DNA from: Opitutales bacterium
GTDB taxonomy: Bacteria; Verrucomicrobiota; Verrucomicrobiia; Opitutales; UBA2987
Direction of reading: 5' to 3'
Assembly: GCA_021772555.1 (NCBI GenBank)
Contig: JAJFLT010000429.1
Coordinates: 1-5,124 of the forward strand
DNA: 5,124 bases
Program-made: the position numbers and the translations under genes
Shown: positions 1 through 5,124 of the stretch, piece by piece
How positions within the stretch are numbered: the first letter of the stretch is position 1
Layout: each line of letters opens with the position of its first letter
The notes under the pieces: generated by a model
The model's input: only the letters and a program-made list of their open reading frames with translations
What the model was told of the DNA's origin: nothing
Database searches by the model: none

Positions 1-110
1 TGCAGCACGTTTTTCAGATCGCTGGTGGCAATCGAGTCGGCTGTATCCAGATTTTGTCCGCTGAGAGGCAGCGCGCACCAGATGGAGAGGAGTATTATCG
101 CTTTCTTCAT
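1..110 (-). CDS. N-terminus of an exported protein, possibly ExbB/TolQ-like (partial)
   Basis: Reading leftward from an ATG at 108-110, 36 full codons are open to the window edge: MKKAIILLSIWCALPLSG, then QNLDTADSIATSDLKNVLQ. The start has a classic signal peptide: two lysines, a hydrophobic core IILLSIWCALPL, and a likely cleavage after SG near residue 18. The mature part is visible for fewer than 20 residues, so no domain can be recognised. It begins 31 bp after the stop of the DUF3450-like gene on the same strand, so the two are probably co-transcribed. No Shine-Dalgarno sequence is visible; the upstream stretch is AT-rich (ATTTTTTAAA). In other genomes DUF3450 genes are commonly followed by a MotA/TolQ/ExbB proton-channel gene whose product has a signal peptide and a long periplasmic N-terminal region. 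That identity is an inference from context only. The coding start itself is fairly secure. Confidence 0.6.
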   Translation of the reverse strand, partial: MKKAIILLSIWCALPLSGQNLDTADSIATSDLKNVL

Positions 111-141
111 TTTAAAAAATTGATGGGTGTGCGTGCGGTGA

Positions 142-921
142 TCAGTTGATGGTGATGGGCAGTTCGATGAACGTCGCCGGTTTGACGACATTTTCATACA
201 TGGCAATAGCCGTCCAGATATCGTGCGCGTGGGCGTTTTGCTCCGTCCACACCCACTCGCCTTCGGCCAGGCGGCCGGATTTAGCGTGTTGCTGGTTGGA
301 GTCTACAAAATAGGCTTGGGCCAGTCCCAGGTAGAGCGTTTTAACTTCCACCGTATTACCGGTGTCAATCTCCCTTAATTCGTTAACAACGGTCACATTG
401 GCATTGAATTTGTCCACTTCATTAAGAATACCCAGGATAATGATGGTACGGTCTCCAACTGTGAGCGAGGAATCTGCGGAATCGGTCGGAATCTGAGCCA
501 GGAGGGACGAGATTTTATCCAGCAAAGGTTGGGGAAAACTATTGGCCAGTCGCAGAATGCTTTGTTCATAGCGGGCAACGGCATTTTCAACGACCAGGGC
601 AGCGGAGCGCAATTTGCTTTCTTCGGCCTCCATCTCAAGGCGTTTTGCATCGGCTTGGGCGACGTCTTTGCGGGATTCTTCAATCTGCTCTTCGAGGGCT
701 TTAATCTCCACTTTGAGGAGATTGATCTTGAAGGACATGATGTTCTTTTGTTCCCGCCAATCGTTGGTTTCCTGAGAGAGGATCTGGCGCGCATCCACCC
801 ATGTTTCGACCATCGAGCTGGGTTGATCAATATTGTTGCTTGAACTTTGAGCGAAGCCGGTGGCAGAAGCGATCAATGCTGTGCCCAGGGCCGCGAATTT
901 AGCAAATTGCAAAATATTCAT
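142..921 (-). CDS. DUF3450-like secreted periplasmic coiled-coil protein
   Basis: This 259-aa protein has an N-terminal signal peptide (hydrophobic stretch FAALGTALIASATGFA, probable signal peptidase I cleavage after Ala24, GFA|Q). Residues about 45-120 are rich in E, K, Q and L with heptad-like spacing and should form a coiled coil (LLKVEIKALEEQIEE is typical). The C-terminal part contains VKTLYLGLAQAYFVD, a WVW turn, and an ending of DIWTAIAMYENVVKPATFIELPI. That pattern of a coiled coil, a Leu-Gly 'YLGLA' strand, and a final helix followed by PA..ELP matches my memory of DUF3450 (PF11932). Family members are periplasmic proteins of unknown biochemical role, often encoded at the head of TonB2-type ExbB/ExbD/TonB clusters. 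The next gene downstream starts 31 bp after the stop and is also exported, which fits such a cluster. No good ribosome-binding site precedes the ATG (upstream GGTAAAAATTACTT). The family call is by eye and the biological role is unknown. Confidence 0.72.
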   Translation of the reverse strand: MNILQFAKFAALGTALIASATGFAQSSSNNIDQPSSMVETWVDARQILSQETNDWREQKNIMSFKINLLKVEIKALEEQIEESRKDVAQADAKRLEMEAEESKLRSAALVVENAVARYEQSILRLANSFPQPLLDKISSLLAQIPTDSADSSLTVGDRTIIILGILNEVDKFNANVTVVNELREIDTGNTVEVKTLYLGLAQAYFVDSNQQHAKSGRLAEGEWVWTEQNAHAHDIWTAIAMYENVVKPATFIELPITIN

Positions 922-950
922 AAGTAATTTTTACCAGTATGGCTGCTGTA

Positions 951-979
951 TTTATGAGGTTAATCTAAGGTTGGTTCAG
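951..979 (-). promoter_or_regulatory. Weak candidate sigma-70-like promoter for the DUF3450-like gene
   Basis: Read on the minus strand, CTGAAC (complement of 974-979) is followed after exactly 17 bp by CATAAA (complement of 951-956). They match TTGACA at 3 of 6 and TATAAT at 4 of 6 positions. The start codon lies about 30 bp beyond the -10 hexamer. Spacing and location are right, but the hexamers are poor and promoter consensus in this phylum is not well defined. Confidence 0.2.
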
Positions 980-1084
980 GCGTGGAGCGGACTTTCGGCA
1001 AAAGAGAATTGGGTCAAAATCGCCTGTGATGGCTGATGGGAGAGTTTTGTCCACCGCTTCGCTGTTTTCAAATCAAAAAATCGA

Positions 1085-1090
1085 TATAAT
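1085..1090 (+). promoter_or_regulatory. Perfect TATAAT -10-like hexamer, possible distal rpmI promoter
   Basis: A perfect TATAAT lies in an AT-rich stretch (ATCGATATAATTTTGG). The position 17 bp upstream is CTGTTT, a poor -35. If used, transcription would start near 1097 and give an untranslated leader of about 270 nt before rpmI, containing both hairpins described below. A lone -10 match in AT-rich DNA can occur by chance. Confidence 0.25.
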
Positions 1091-1173
1091 TTTGGGGGAA
1101 TATTGTTGCCGGAATTTTACTTAATTATCCTGCTTTAACCAGCATATTAAAAGGATTGTGAGAAAGATTTAGA

Positions 1174-1299
1174 GTGAAACTGACCACCTTGGCTGGCTCC
1201 ATTGTCCTGTCAAGCTTTTGTCTGCCGGACAATATCTGGAAAAAGGTGTTTGATTCATGCTTACGATCCCATGGCATTGCGGTTGAAATTATTGAGTGA
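1174..1299 (+). CDS. Doubtful 41-aa GTG-started small ORF
   Basis: The frame reads VKLTTLAGSIVLSSFCLP, then DNIWKKVFDSC and ends in VEIIE before a TGA at 1297-1299. The first 18 residues resemble a small signal peptide or membrane segment. The only purine-rich motif upstream, AAGGA at 1151-1155, is about 18 nt from the GTG, too far for a good ribosome-binding site. The frame contains the inverted repeat at 1201-1233 and ends 70 bp before rpmI. I recognise no homolog. It may be chance coding in leader DNA; it is listed because it is the longest plausible frame in the intergenic region. Confidence 0.12.
   Translation: MKLTTLAGSIVLSSFCLPDNIWKKVFDSCLRSHGIAVEIIE
1201..1233 (+). repeat. 7-bp inverted repeat, candidate leader hairpin
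   Basis: ATTGTCC at 1201-1207 and GGACAAT at 1227-1233 are perfect reverse complements around a 19-nt spacer, giving a possible stem-loop. No T-run follows, so it does not look like a terminator. It could be a protein-binding site in DNA or part of a folded rpmI leader RNA. Confidence 0.3.
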
Positions 1300-1311
1300 T
1301 TAATTTTTGAT
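1283..1311 (+). promoter_or_regulatory. Candidate proximal rpmI promoter
   Basis: TTGAAA at 1283-1288 (5 of 6 to the sigma-70 -35 consensus) is followed after 17 bp by TTTGAT at 1306-1311 (4 of 6 to the -10 consensus). Transcription would begin near 1318, leaving a leader of about 50 nt, and the start would fall inside the following hairpin. Spacing is ideal but the -10 is mediocre. Confidence 0.3.
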
Positions 1312-1314
1312 TTG

Positions 1315-1350
1315 ACGCTTTACATTGTAGCCGGAAAGCGTTTTCTTTTC
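1315..1350 (+). terminator. Hairpin with T-rich tail in the rpmI leader (possible attenuator)
   Basis: ACGCTTT at 1315-1321 and AAAGCGT at 1335-1341 form a perfect 7-bp inverted repeat around a 13-nt loop, followed directly by a T-rich tail (TTTTCTTTTC, 1341-1350). This is the layout of an intrinsic terminator, placed 20 nt before the rpmI start codon. The stem has only three G-C pairs and the tail is interrupted by C, so it would be a weak terminator. In Bacillus the infC-rpmI-rplT leader is controlled by L20-dependent premature termination, so an attenuator here is plausible, but the sequence alone does not prove it. Confidence 0.35.
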
Positions 1351-1369
1351 CACTTTTCTCGTAAAAATC

Positions 1370-1564
1370 ATGCACAAGACACGCAAATCAATGGCGAAAC
1401 GCTTTAAGGTCACGGGCACGGGCAAGGTCATGCGCCGTACCCCCGGTCGGCGCCATATGTTACGCAAAAAGAACAAGAAGCAAATACGGCGTTCGAGTAT
1501 AGATAAATCCGTGGCTCCCGGACTCGTCCGGCAGATTAAGGTCGGCGCCCCCTATCTATTTTAA
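1370..1564 (+). CDS. rpmI: 50S ribosomal protein L35
   Basis: The 64-aa product has the usual length and basic composition of bL35, a small protein of the large ribosomal subunit. The signature KTRKSMAKRFKVTGTGKVMRR near the N-terminus and the following PGRRHMLRKKNKKQIRR are family hallmarks. The start MHKTRKS is slightly shorter than the MPKMKTRKS of E. coli. No alternative in-frame start codon lies just upstream, so the ATG at 1370 is well supported. No Shine-Dalgarno motif is visible (GTAAAAATC precedes the ATG). It is the first gene of an rpmI-rplT-pheS-pheT series; rplT begins 87 bp downstream. In many bacteria infC precedes rpmI, but here the upstream DNA is non-coding. Translation may be controlled together with rplT by L20, as known in E. 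coli and Bacillus; here this is only inferred. Confidence 0.97.
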   Translation: MHKTRKSMAKRFKVTGTGKVMRRTPGRRHMLRKKNKKQIRRSSIDKSVAPGLVRQIKVGAPYLF

Positions 1565-1637
1565 GTCTTGCGCCTCCAATCGTTCAGGTAAAGGATTCGC
1601 AAACCCGATGAGCGGCCTGGCGGCTCAGGAATCAACC

Positions 1638-1644
1638 AAGGAAA
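1638..1644 (+). promoter_or_regulatory. Shine-Dalgarno sequence of rplT
   Basis: AAGGAAA lies 7 nt before the ATG at 1652. It is the clearest ribosome-binding site in the window and it fixes the rplT start; the other genes have weak or no such motif. Confidence 0.7.
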
Positions 1645-1651
1645 CTGAAAC

Positions 1652-2014
1652 ATGCCTAGAGCATCCAACACTCCCGCAACTCGTAAACGGCGCAAGCGCG
1701 TTCTCAATCAAGCCCGTGGCTACTGGGGAAACAAGTCTCGCCTCTACCGCTTTGCCAAGGACGCGGTGGATCGCGCCGGCCAGTATGCCTACCGGGATCG
1801 CCGCAAAAAGAAAACCGAATGGCGTCAGCTCTGGATCGTTCGCATCAATGCGGCCTGCCGCGCCCAAGGTGTCAGCTACAGCCGATTTATGAATGGCCTG
1901 AAAAAAGCCGGCATAGAACTCGACCGAAAAGCCCTGGCCGAACTGGCCGTGCGCGACGGGGTGGCTTTTAATAGTTTGGTGGAAAAGGCCAAGTCCGCAG
2001 CCAGCGCTGCCTGA
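1652..2014 (+). CDS. rplT: 50S ribosomal protein L20
   Basis: The 120-aa product is bL20, a 23S rRNA-binding protein needed early in assembly of the large subunit, and in several bacteria a translational or transcriptional repressor of its own operon. The family landmarks are in order: a basic N-terminal arm (RKRRKRVLNQARGYWGNKS), the AYRDRRKKK segment, LWIVRINAACR, YSRFMNGLKKAGIELDRKALAELAV and a VEKAK C-terminus. Length is normal (about 115-120 aa). The N-terminus replaces the usual VKRGV with ASNTPAT, a form I associate with Verrucomicrobiota. It is preceded by a good ribosome-binding site and followed 113 bp later by pheS, with a possible hairpin in the gap. Self-regulation through the leader RNA is likely from family knowledge, but its binding site is not identified here. 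Confidence 0.98.
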   Translation: MPRASNTPATRKRRKRVLNQARGYWGNKSRLYRFAKDAVDRAGQYAYRDRRKKKTEWRQLWIVRINAACRAQGVSYSRFMNGLKKAGIELDRKALAELAVRDGVAFNSLVEKAKSAASAA

Positions 2015-2035
2015 AGCGACCTTTAATTCTGCCTT

Positions 2036-2090
2036 TTCCACTGAAACTCCCGGCCGTCGCATAGGATGGACCGGTAGTTCGCTAGTGGAA
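2036..2090 (+). promoter_or_regulatory. Two-part hairpin in the rplT-pheS gap
   Basis: An outer perfect inverted repeat, TTCCACT (2036-2042) with AGTGGAA (2084-2090), encloses an inner one, AACTCCCGG (2045-2053) with CCGGTAGTT (2071-2079), which pairs at 8 of 9 positions. Together they would form a long interrupted stem with small internal loops and a 17-nt apical loop. Only four T residues follow (TTTTC, 2091-2095), so it is at best a weak terminator or attenuator. It could alternatively protect an mRNA end or separate expression of pheST from the ribosomal genes. No Phe-rich leader peptide like E. coli pheM is present. Confidence 0.4.
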
Positions 2091-2127
2091 TTTTCAATTG
2101 GAATAACAAATTCGGATTACTCTACAG

Positions 2128-3168
2128 ATGCAGGAAACTCTCGACGCCATAATCAGAAGTGCCGAAAATGACTGCCGGGTTGTTTCTACCAGAGCCGAGT
2201 TGGAGGCATTTAAGGCCGGATTGATGGGTCCCAGAGGCTCTTTTACCCAGGTGCGCAAGCAAATGGGCCAAATCGCAAAGGAGGAGAGACCTGCATTCGG
2301 CAAAAAAATCAATGAAACCAAGAACCGCCTGGAAGAACTTTTGGCGGAAATTATGGGTAGGATTGAACGCACGGAGTTGTCCTCCCGTTTGGGGGCGGCC
2401 ATCGATCCGACATTGCCCAGCCCGGAACATTCGCCCGGTTCGCTCCACCCGTTGACCCAAATCCGGGACGAACTTTGCGCCATTTTCCGACAGGTAGGAT
2501 TCGTGGTGGCCGAAGGGTCCGAGGTGGAAACCGAGTTTTTCTGTTTCGATGCCTTGAACACGCCGCCGGATCATCCGGCCAGAGATTTGCAGGACACCTA
2601 TTATCTACAGGAAAAAATTCACTTTTCCAACATTCCGCAGCATGACAAGGAGCGCTATGTGCTCAGGTCGCACACATCTACCGTGCAGATTCGTACCATG
2701 CTGGACCAGCCGCCGCCCCTGCGCATCATTTCCCCCGGCCGCTGTTTTCGGCGGGATACGCCAGACGCCACCCACAGCGCCAATTTTCACCAGATCGAAG
2801 GTCTTTATGTCGACAAGAATGTGACCGTCAAAGACCTCAAGGCGACCCTCGATTATTGTTTCCAGTCCCTCATGGGCAAAGAGGTGCGGACTCGTTTCCG
2901 GCCCCATTTTTTCCCCTATACGGAACCCAGTTTCGAGGTTGATTTCCATTCCGGGCATTTGGCCAAAGTGGGGGCCGAGTGGACGGAGATCATGGGTTGC
3001 GGGATGGTCGATCCGTCCGTCTTCGAAGCCGTCGGCTATGATCCCGAAGTCTGGACCGGCTATGCCTTTGGCTTGGGGATCGAGCGAATTGCCATGATTC
3101 TCTATGGTGTCGATGACATCCGCTATTTATACCAGAACGATTTACGTTTTTTAGACCAGTTTGCTTGA
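2128..3168 (+). CDS. pheS: Phenylalanine--tRNA ligase alpha subunit
   Basis: This 346-aa class II aminoacyl-tRNA synthetase subunit joins PheT in an alpha2-beta2 enzyme that charges tRNA-Phe in the cytoplasm. Residues 1-85 form the N-terminal coiled-coil arm that contacts tRNA, including MGPRGSFTQVRKQMGQI and ERPAFGKKINETK. The catalytic domain follows: GFVVAEGSEVETEFFCFDALN (124-144) and HPARD (149-153), LRSHTS (179-184), motif 2 at 199-226 (RIISPGRCFRRD, then HQIEGL), the Phe-pocket segment FPYTEPSFEVD (262-272), GCGMV (290-294), and motif 3 (GYAFGLGIER, 311-320). Ala313 is the position equivalent to E. coli Ala294, so the amino-acid pocket looks wild type. It ends in the usual NDLRFLDQF. 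The ATG is preceded by only a weak GGATT; an in-frame stop at 2104-2106 limits upstream extension. pheT follows after 122 bp. All expected motifs are intact. Confidence 0.98.
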   Translation: MQETLDAIIRSAENDCRVVSTRAELEAFKAGLMGPRGSFTQVRKQMGQIAKEERPAFGKKINETKNRLEELLAEIMGRIERTELSSRLGAAIDPTLPSPEHSPGSLHPLTQIRDELCAIFRQVGFVVAEGSEVETEFFCFDALNTPPDHPARDLQDTYYLQEKIHFSNIPQHDKERYVLRSHTSTVQIRTMLDQPPPLRIISPGRCFRRDTPDATHSANFHQIEGLYVDKNVTVKDLKATLDYCFQSLMGKEVRTRFRPHFFPYTEPSFEVDFHSGHLAKVGAEWTEIMGCGMVDPSVFEAVGYDPEVWTGYAFGLGIERIAMILYGVDDIRYLYQNDLRFLDQFA

Positions 3169-3206
3169 GCCGTTTAAGGAGCGTTTTACTTCTCGATTCA
3201 AATTTT

Positions 3207-3266
3207 AACCACAGATTACACGGATTAACACAGATACTTTTTTAAACGAACCCGGAATCCGTGGTT
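3207..3266. repeat. 60-bp palindromic element with short tandem units between pheS and pheT
   Basis: AACCACAGATT at 3207-3217 and AATCCGTGGTT at 3256-3266 are inverted repeats matching at 10 of 11 positions, enclosing a T-rich centre (CTTTTTT). The left half is made of three imperfect 9-10 bp tandem units: CACAGATTA (3210-3218), CACGGATTAA (3219-3228) and CACAGATAC (3229-3237). A fourth unit lies inverted in the right arm (complement of 3256-3263). From memory, similar 'CCACAGATTACACAGATTAACACAGAT' type intergenic motifs are scattered through many environmental bacterial genomes, including Verrucomicrobiota. The dispersed nature cannot be shown from one copy. It sits inside the pheS-pheT transcription unit and explains much of the unusually wide gap. 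Confidence 0.6.
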
Positions 3267-3278
3267 CTAGAAACCTTT

Positions 3279-3282
3279 AGGG
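3279..3282 (+). promoter_or_regulatory. Probable Shine-Dalgarno motif of pheT
   Basis: AGGG lies 8 nt before the ATG at 3291, a suitable distance. It supports this start, as does the conserved N-terminus MKVSQQWLRRYIDL immediately after it. Confidence 0.45.
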
Positions 3283-3290
3283 TATATTTC

Positions 3291-5124
3291 ATGAAAGTTA
3301 GCCAACAATGGTTAAGGCGTTACATCGACCTCGACCGTTCCCGGGAGGAGATTGAGGTCGCCCTCACCCTCATCGGTTACGAGGTGGAGGGAGTCGAGGA
3401 AATTGGGCTGCCCTTGCTGGAAGGCGTTGTAGTGGGAGAGGTTTTGACCAGCGAATCTCATCCCAATGCGGACCGCCTTTCTGTTTGTGAGGTTTCCGTT
3501 AGCGAAGATGGTGAAACTAAAAGCATTGTCTGCGGGGCCAAAAATTACCAGGTGGGAGATCGTGTGCCGGTGGCCCTGGTGGGAGCGGTTCTTCCGGGTG
3601 ATTTTAAAATCAAGAAAAGCAAACTGCGAGGTGTGGTATCCGAAGGTATGATGTGCAGCGCCCGCGAACTGCAGTTGGGCGACGACCATCGCGGCCTTCT
3701 CATCCTGGAAGGCCGACCGGCTGTAGGCACGCCCATCAACGAGGTATTTCCTGAAAGAGATTTGGTTTTTGACATCGAGGTTACGCCGAACCGCCCGGAT
3801 TGTCTCAGCCATCTGGGGATCGCTCGTGAAATGTCAGCCCGGTTCGGCCTGCCCATCGATTTTCCCGAGATCATGGGAAGATCGAAACCTAAAATTTCCA
3901 AGGATCGTCCCCCCTTGCTGGACAAGGTGGTGGTCGAAGTTCCCGATAAATGCCCTCACTACCGGGCTTATGGCATTCGGGGCGTGAAAATCGCACCGAG
4001 CCCGCAGTGGATGCAGCGATTGTTGAAATCGGGGGGCCTTCGTCCGATCAATAATGTAGTCGATATCACCAATTTTGTGCTTTTGGAGCTGGGGCAGCCT
4101 TTGCATGCCTTTGACGCCTCAAAAATCTGGGGAGGCAAACTCGTCATTCGGCAGGCCGTGCGGGGAGAGGAAATCGTCACCCTGGACGAAAAGCGGCGAG
4201 CACTTGTCCCCTCCATGACGGTTATTGCGGATGCCGAGCGCGCTCTCGTGGTGGCCGGAATCATGGGCAGCATCGATGCCGAGGTGGATGACTCCACGAC
4301 GGACCTGGTATTGGAGGCCGCTTATTTCAATTCATCGAACATTCGCTCGACTTCCCGGCGGTTGAACCTGGTCTCGGACAGCTCCTATCGGTTTGCCCGG
4401 GGCGTCGATCCCAAGGGGACGGAATTCGCCGCCTTGCGAGCCATCGACCTAATCCTTGAAATAGCCGGTGGGGAACTGGAAGGTCTTCCTTACGTGGCCG
4501 GCGTGCCGCCACTGGAGGAGAGGGAAATCGAAATCGGGTCCGGTTTCATCTGCAACCGACTTGGATTTGAGGTTGAGGCTTCAACCATCGGCGAGGTATT
4601 TGAAGCGCTCGGACTCTACGTGCGCAAACGCCGTAAAGTGGATGGGGCCATATACTGGAATGTCGGCATACCCAGTTTTCGGCCCGATTTGGAGCGTCCC
4701 ATCGATTTGGTGGAAGAATTTTTGCGCATTTATGGCACAGACAAGATTCCCACTGCTCGGGTTATGGTGCCGGGGCTTTTGCACAAGGACGATCCGGTGG
4801 ACGTTTTTACGAGGAAATCGGCGGCTTATCTTTGCGACCGGCATTTCAATGAATGCGTCAACTATTCCATGCGCAGCGCAGAGGAGGTCGGCCTGTGGTT
4901 CAGCCATGCGGCCGCTTCCACCCTGCAACTGGCCAATCCTTTGGCCAGTGATCAATCCCATCTGCGCCCGTCCCTCATTCCCTGTCTGCTGGACAGCCTG
5001 CGGCTCAATCGCTACCGGGGCAACAACCCCCTGCGCCTGTTTGAAACCGGCAACGTATGGCGGGAGCGCGACGGCCGCCTGTGGGAACTTTTTTCCGTGG
5101 CCTTCCTGATGGTGCAGGAATCGG
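3291..5124 (+). CDS. pheT: Phenylalanine--tRNA ligase beta subunit (3' end beyond window)
   Basis: The frame is open from the ATG at 3291 to the window edge, giving 611 complete codons of a family usually near 800 aa. PheT pairs with PheS; it binds tRNA-Phe and clears mischarged Tyr-tRNA-Phe. It starts MKVSQQWLRRYIDL. Domains in order: a tRNA-binding OB fold at about 40-150 (LEGVVVGEV, SHPNADRLSVCEV, KLRGVVSEGMMCS); the B1 segment DIEVTPNRPDCLSHLGIARE (161-180); the B3/B4 editing domain at about 215-385, with INNVVDITNFVLLELGQPLHA around His272 and LEAAYF around Glu342, which seem to correspond to known editing-site residues; the B5 domain at about 410-485 (PSFRPDLERPIDLVEEFLRI, 461-480); and the catalytic-like module from about 490 (LANPLASDQSHLRPSL, 547-562; LFETGNVW, 583-590). 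The C-terminal anticodon-binding FDX-ACB domain should lie past the edge. No frameshift or stop is seen. It follows pheS after 122 bp. Confidence 0.97.
   Translation, partial: MKVSQQWLRRYIDLDRSREEIEVALTLIGYEVEGVEEIGLPLLEGVVVGEVLTSESHPNADRLSVCEVSVSEDGETKSIVCGAKNYQVGDRVPVALVGAVLPGDFKIKKSKLRGVVSEGMMCSARELQLGDDHRGLLILEGRPAVGTPINEVFPERDLVFDIEVTPNRPDCLSHLGIAREMSARFGLPIDFPEIMGRSKPKISKDRPPLLDKVVVEVPDKCPHYRAYGIRGVKIAPSPQWMQRLLKSGGLRPINNVVDITNFVLLELGQPLHAFDASKIWGGKLVIRQAVRGEEIVTLDEKRRALVPSMTVIADAERALVVAGIMGSIDAEVDDSTTDLVLEAAYFNSSNIRSTSRRLNLVSDSSYRFARGVDPKGTEFAALRAIDLILEIAGGELEGLPYVAGVPPLEEREIEIGSGFICNRLGFEVEASTIGEVFEALGLYVRKRRKVDGAIYWNVGIPSFRPDLERPIDLVEEFLRIYGTDKIPTARVMVPGLLHKDDPVDVFTRKSAAYLCDRHFNECVNYSMRSAEEVGLWFSHAAASTLQLANPLASDQSHLRPSLIPCLLDSLRLNRYRGNNPLRLFETGNVWRERDGRLWELFSVAFLMVQES

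Larger units (their letters stand above)
922..1369. other. Divergent intergenic region with no secure gene
   Basis: This 448-bp stretch separates the leftward DUF3450-like gene from the rightward rpmI operon, so it should carry promoters for both. It is more AT-rich than the flanking genes, especially 1070-1160 and 1280-1320. I see candidate promoter elements, a perfect 7-bp inverted repeat at 1201-1233, a hairpin with a T-rich tail at 1315-1350, and one weak 41-codon GTG-started reading frame at 1174-1299. I see no tRNA cloverleaf and no infC remnant. Confidence 0.7.

Noticed and set aside
529..843. Plus-strand 104-aa frame opposite the DUF3450-like gene
   Set aside because: It is antisense to a gene with a clear signal peptide, coiled coil and family-like C-terminus; its translation shows no recognisable domain.
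1312..1317. TTGACG as a -35 box for rpmI
   Set aside because: At 16-18 bp spacing the downstream hexamers (around AAAGCG) do not resemble a -10 box, and TACATT is only 3 bp away.
1609..1627. TGAGC/GCTCA inverted repeat ahead of rplT
   Set aside because: Only 5 bp with a 9-nt loop; such stems are common by chance, and it does not cover the Shine-Dalgarno motif.
1625..2062. Minus-strand 145-aa frame overlapping rplT
   Set aside because: It is fully antisense to the unmistakable L20 gene and shows no family features.
2066..2077. ATG GAC CGG TAG mini-frame as a pheST leader peptide
   Set aside because: It codes three residues with no phenylalanine, so it cannot act like the pheM attenuator peptide.
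3263..3275. GGTTCTAGAAACC near-palindrome before pheT as an operator
   Set aside because: The core TTCTAGAA is a perfect 8-bp palindrome, but the flanking match needs an extra A; it is short, partly overlaps the larger repeat, and gives no independent support.
4468..5109. Plus-strand 213-aa frame inside pheT
   Set aside because: It is an out-of-frame shadow; the pheT frame is continuous here with strongly conserved B5 and catalytic-like motifs.

Overview
The window is a bacterial chromosomal segment, most likely from the phylum Verrucomicrobiota and possibly class Opitutae. The base for that is the diagnostic look of ribosomal protein L20 (start MPRASNTPATRKRRKRVL, then GYWGNKSRLYR), the short L35 start MHKTRKSMAKRFK, a DUF3450-type periplasmic protein, and intermediate GC content. 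This placement is my recollection of family sequences and was not checked by a search.

Left side (1-921, minus strand): two exported-protein genes read leftward. The first in transcription order encodes a 259-aa secreted coiled-coil protein that resembles the DUF3450 family. It is followed after 31 bp by the first 36 codons of another protein with a signal peptide, cut by the window edge. DUF3450 genes usually sit at the head of ExbB/ExbD/TonB energy-transduction clusters, so the truncated gene may be the ExbB-like partner, but this cannot be seen here.

Middle (922-1369): a 448-bp divergent intergenic region without a convincing gene. It holds candidate promoters for both sides, an inverted repeat, and a hairpin with a T-rich tail just before rpmI that could act as an attenuator in the ribosomal-protein leader.

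Right side (1370-5124, plus strand): the translation operon rpmI (L35), rplT (L20), pheS and pheT (phenylalanyl-tRNA synthetase alpha and beta; beta runs off the right edge after 611 codons). The gene order is the common bacterial one, but infC (IF3), which usually precedes rpmI, is absent. The gaps are wide (87, 113 and 122 bp). The rplT-pheS gap can fold into a two-part hairpin, and the pheS-pheT gap contains a 60-bp palindromic element with short tandem CACAGATTA-like units that looks like a dispersed repeat.

Overall this is mostly ordinary housekeeping sequence. I found no evidence for a new multi-gene system; the points worth a second look are the structured non-coding gaps and the partly visible DUF3450 cluster.
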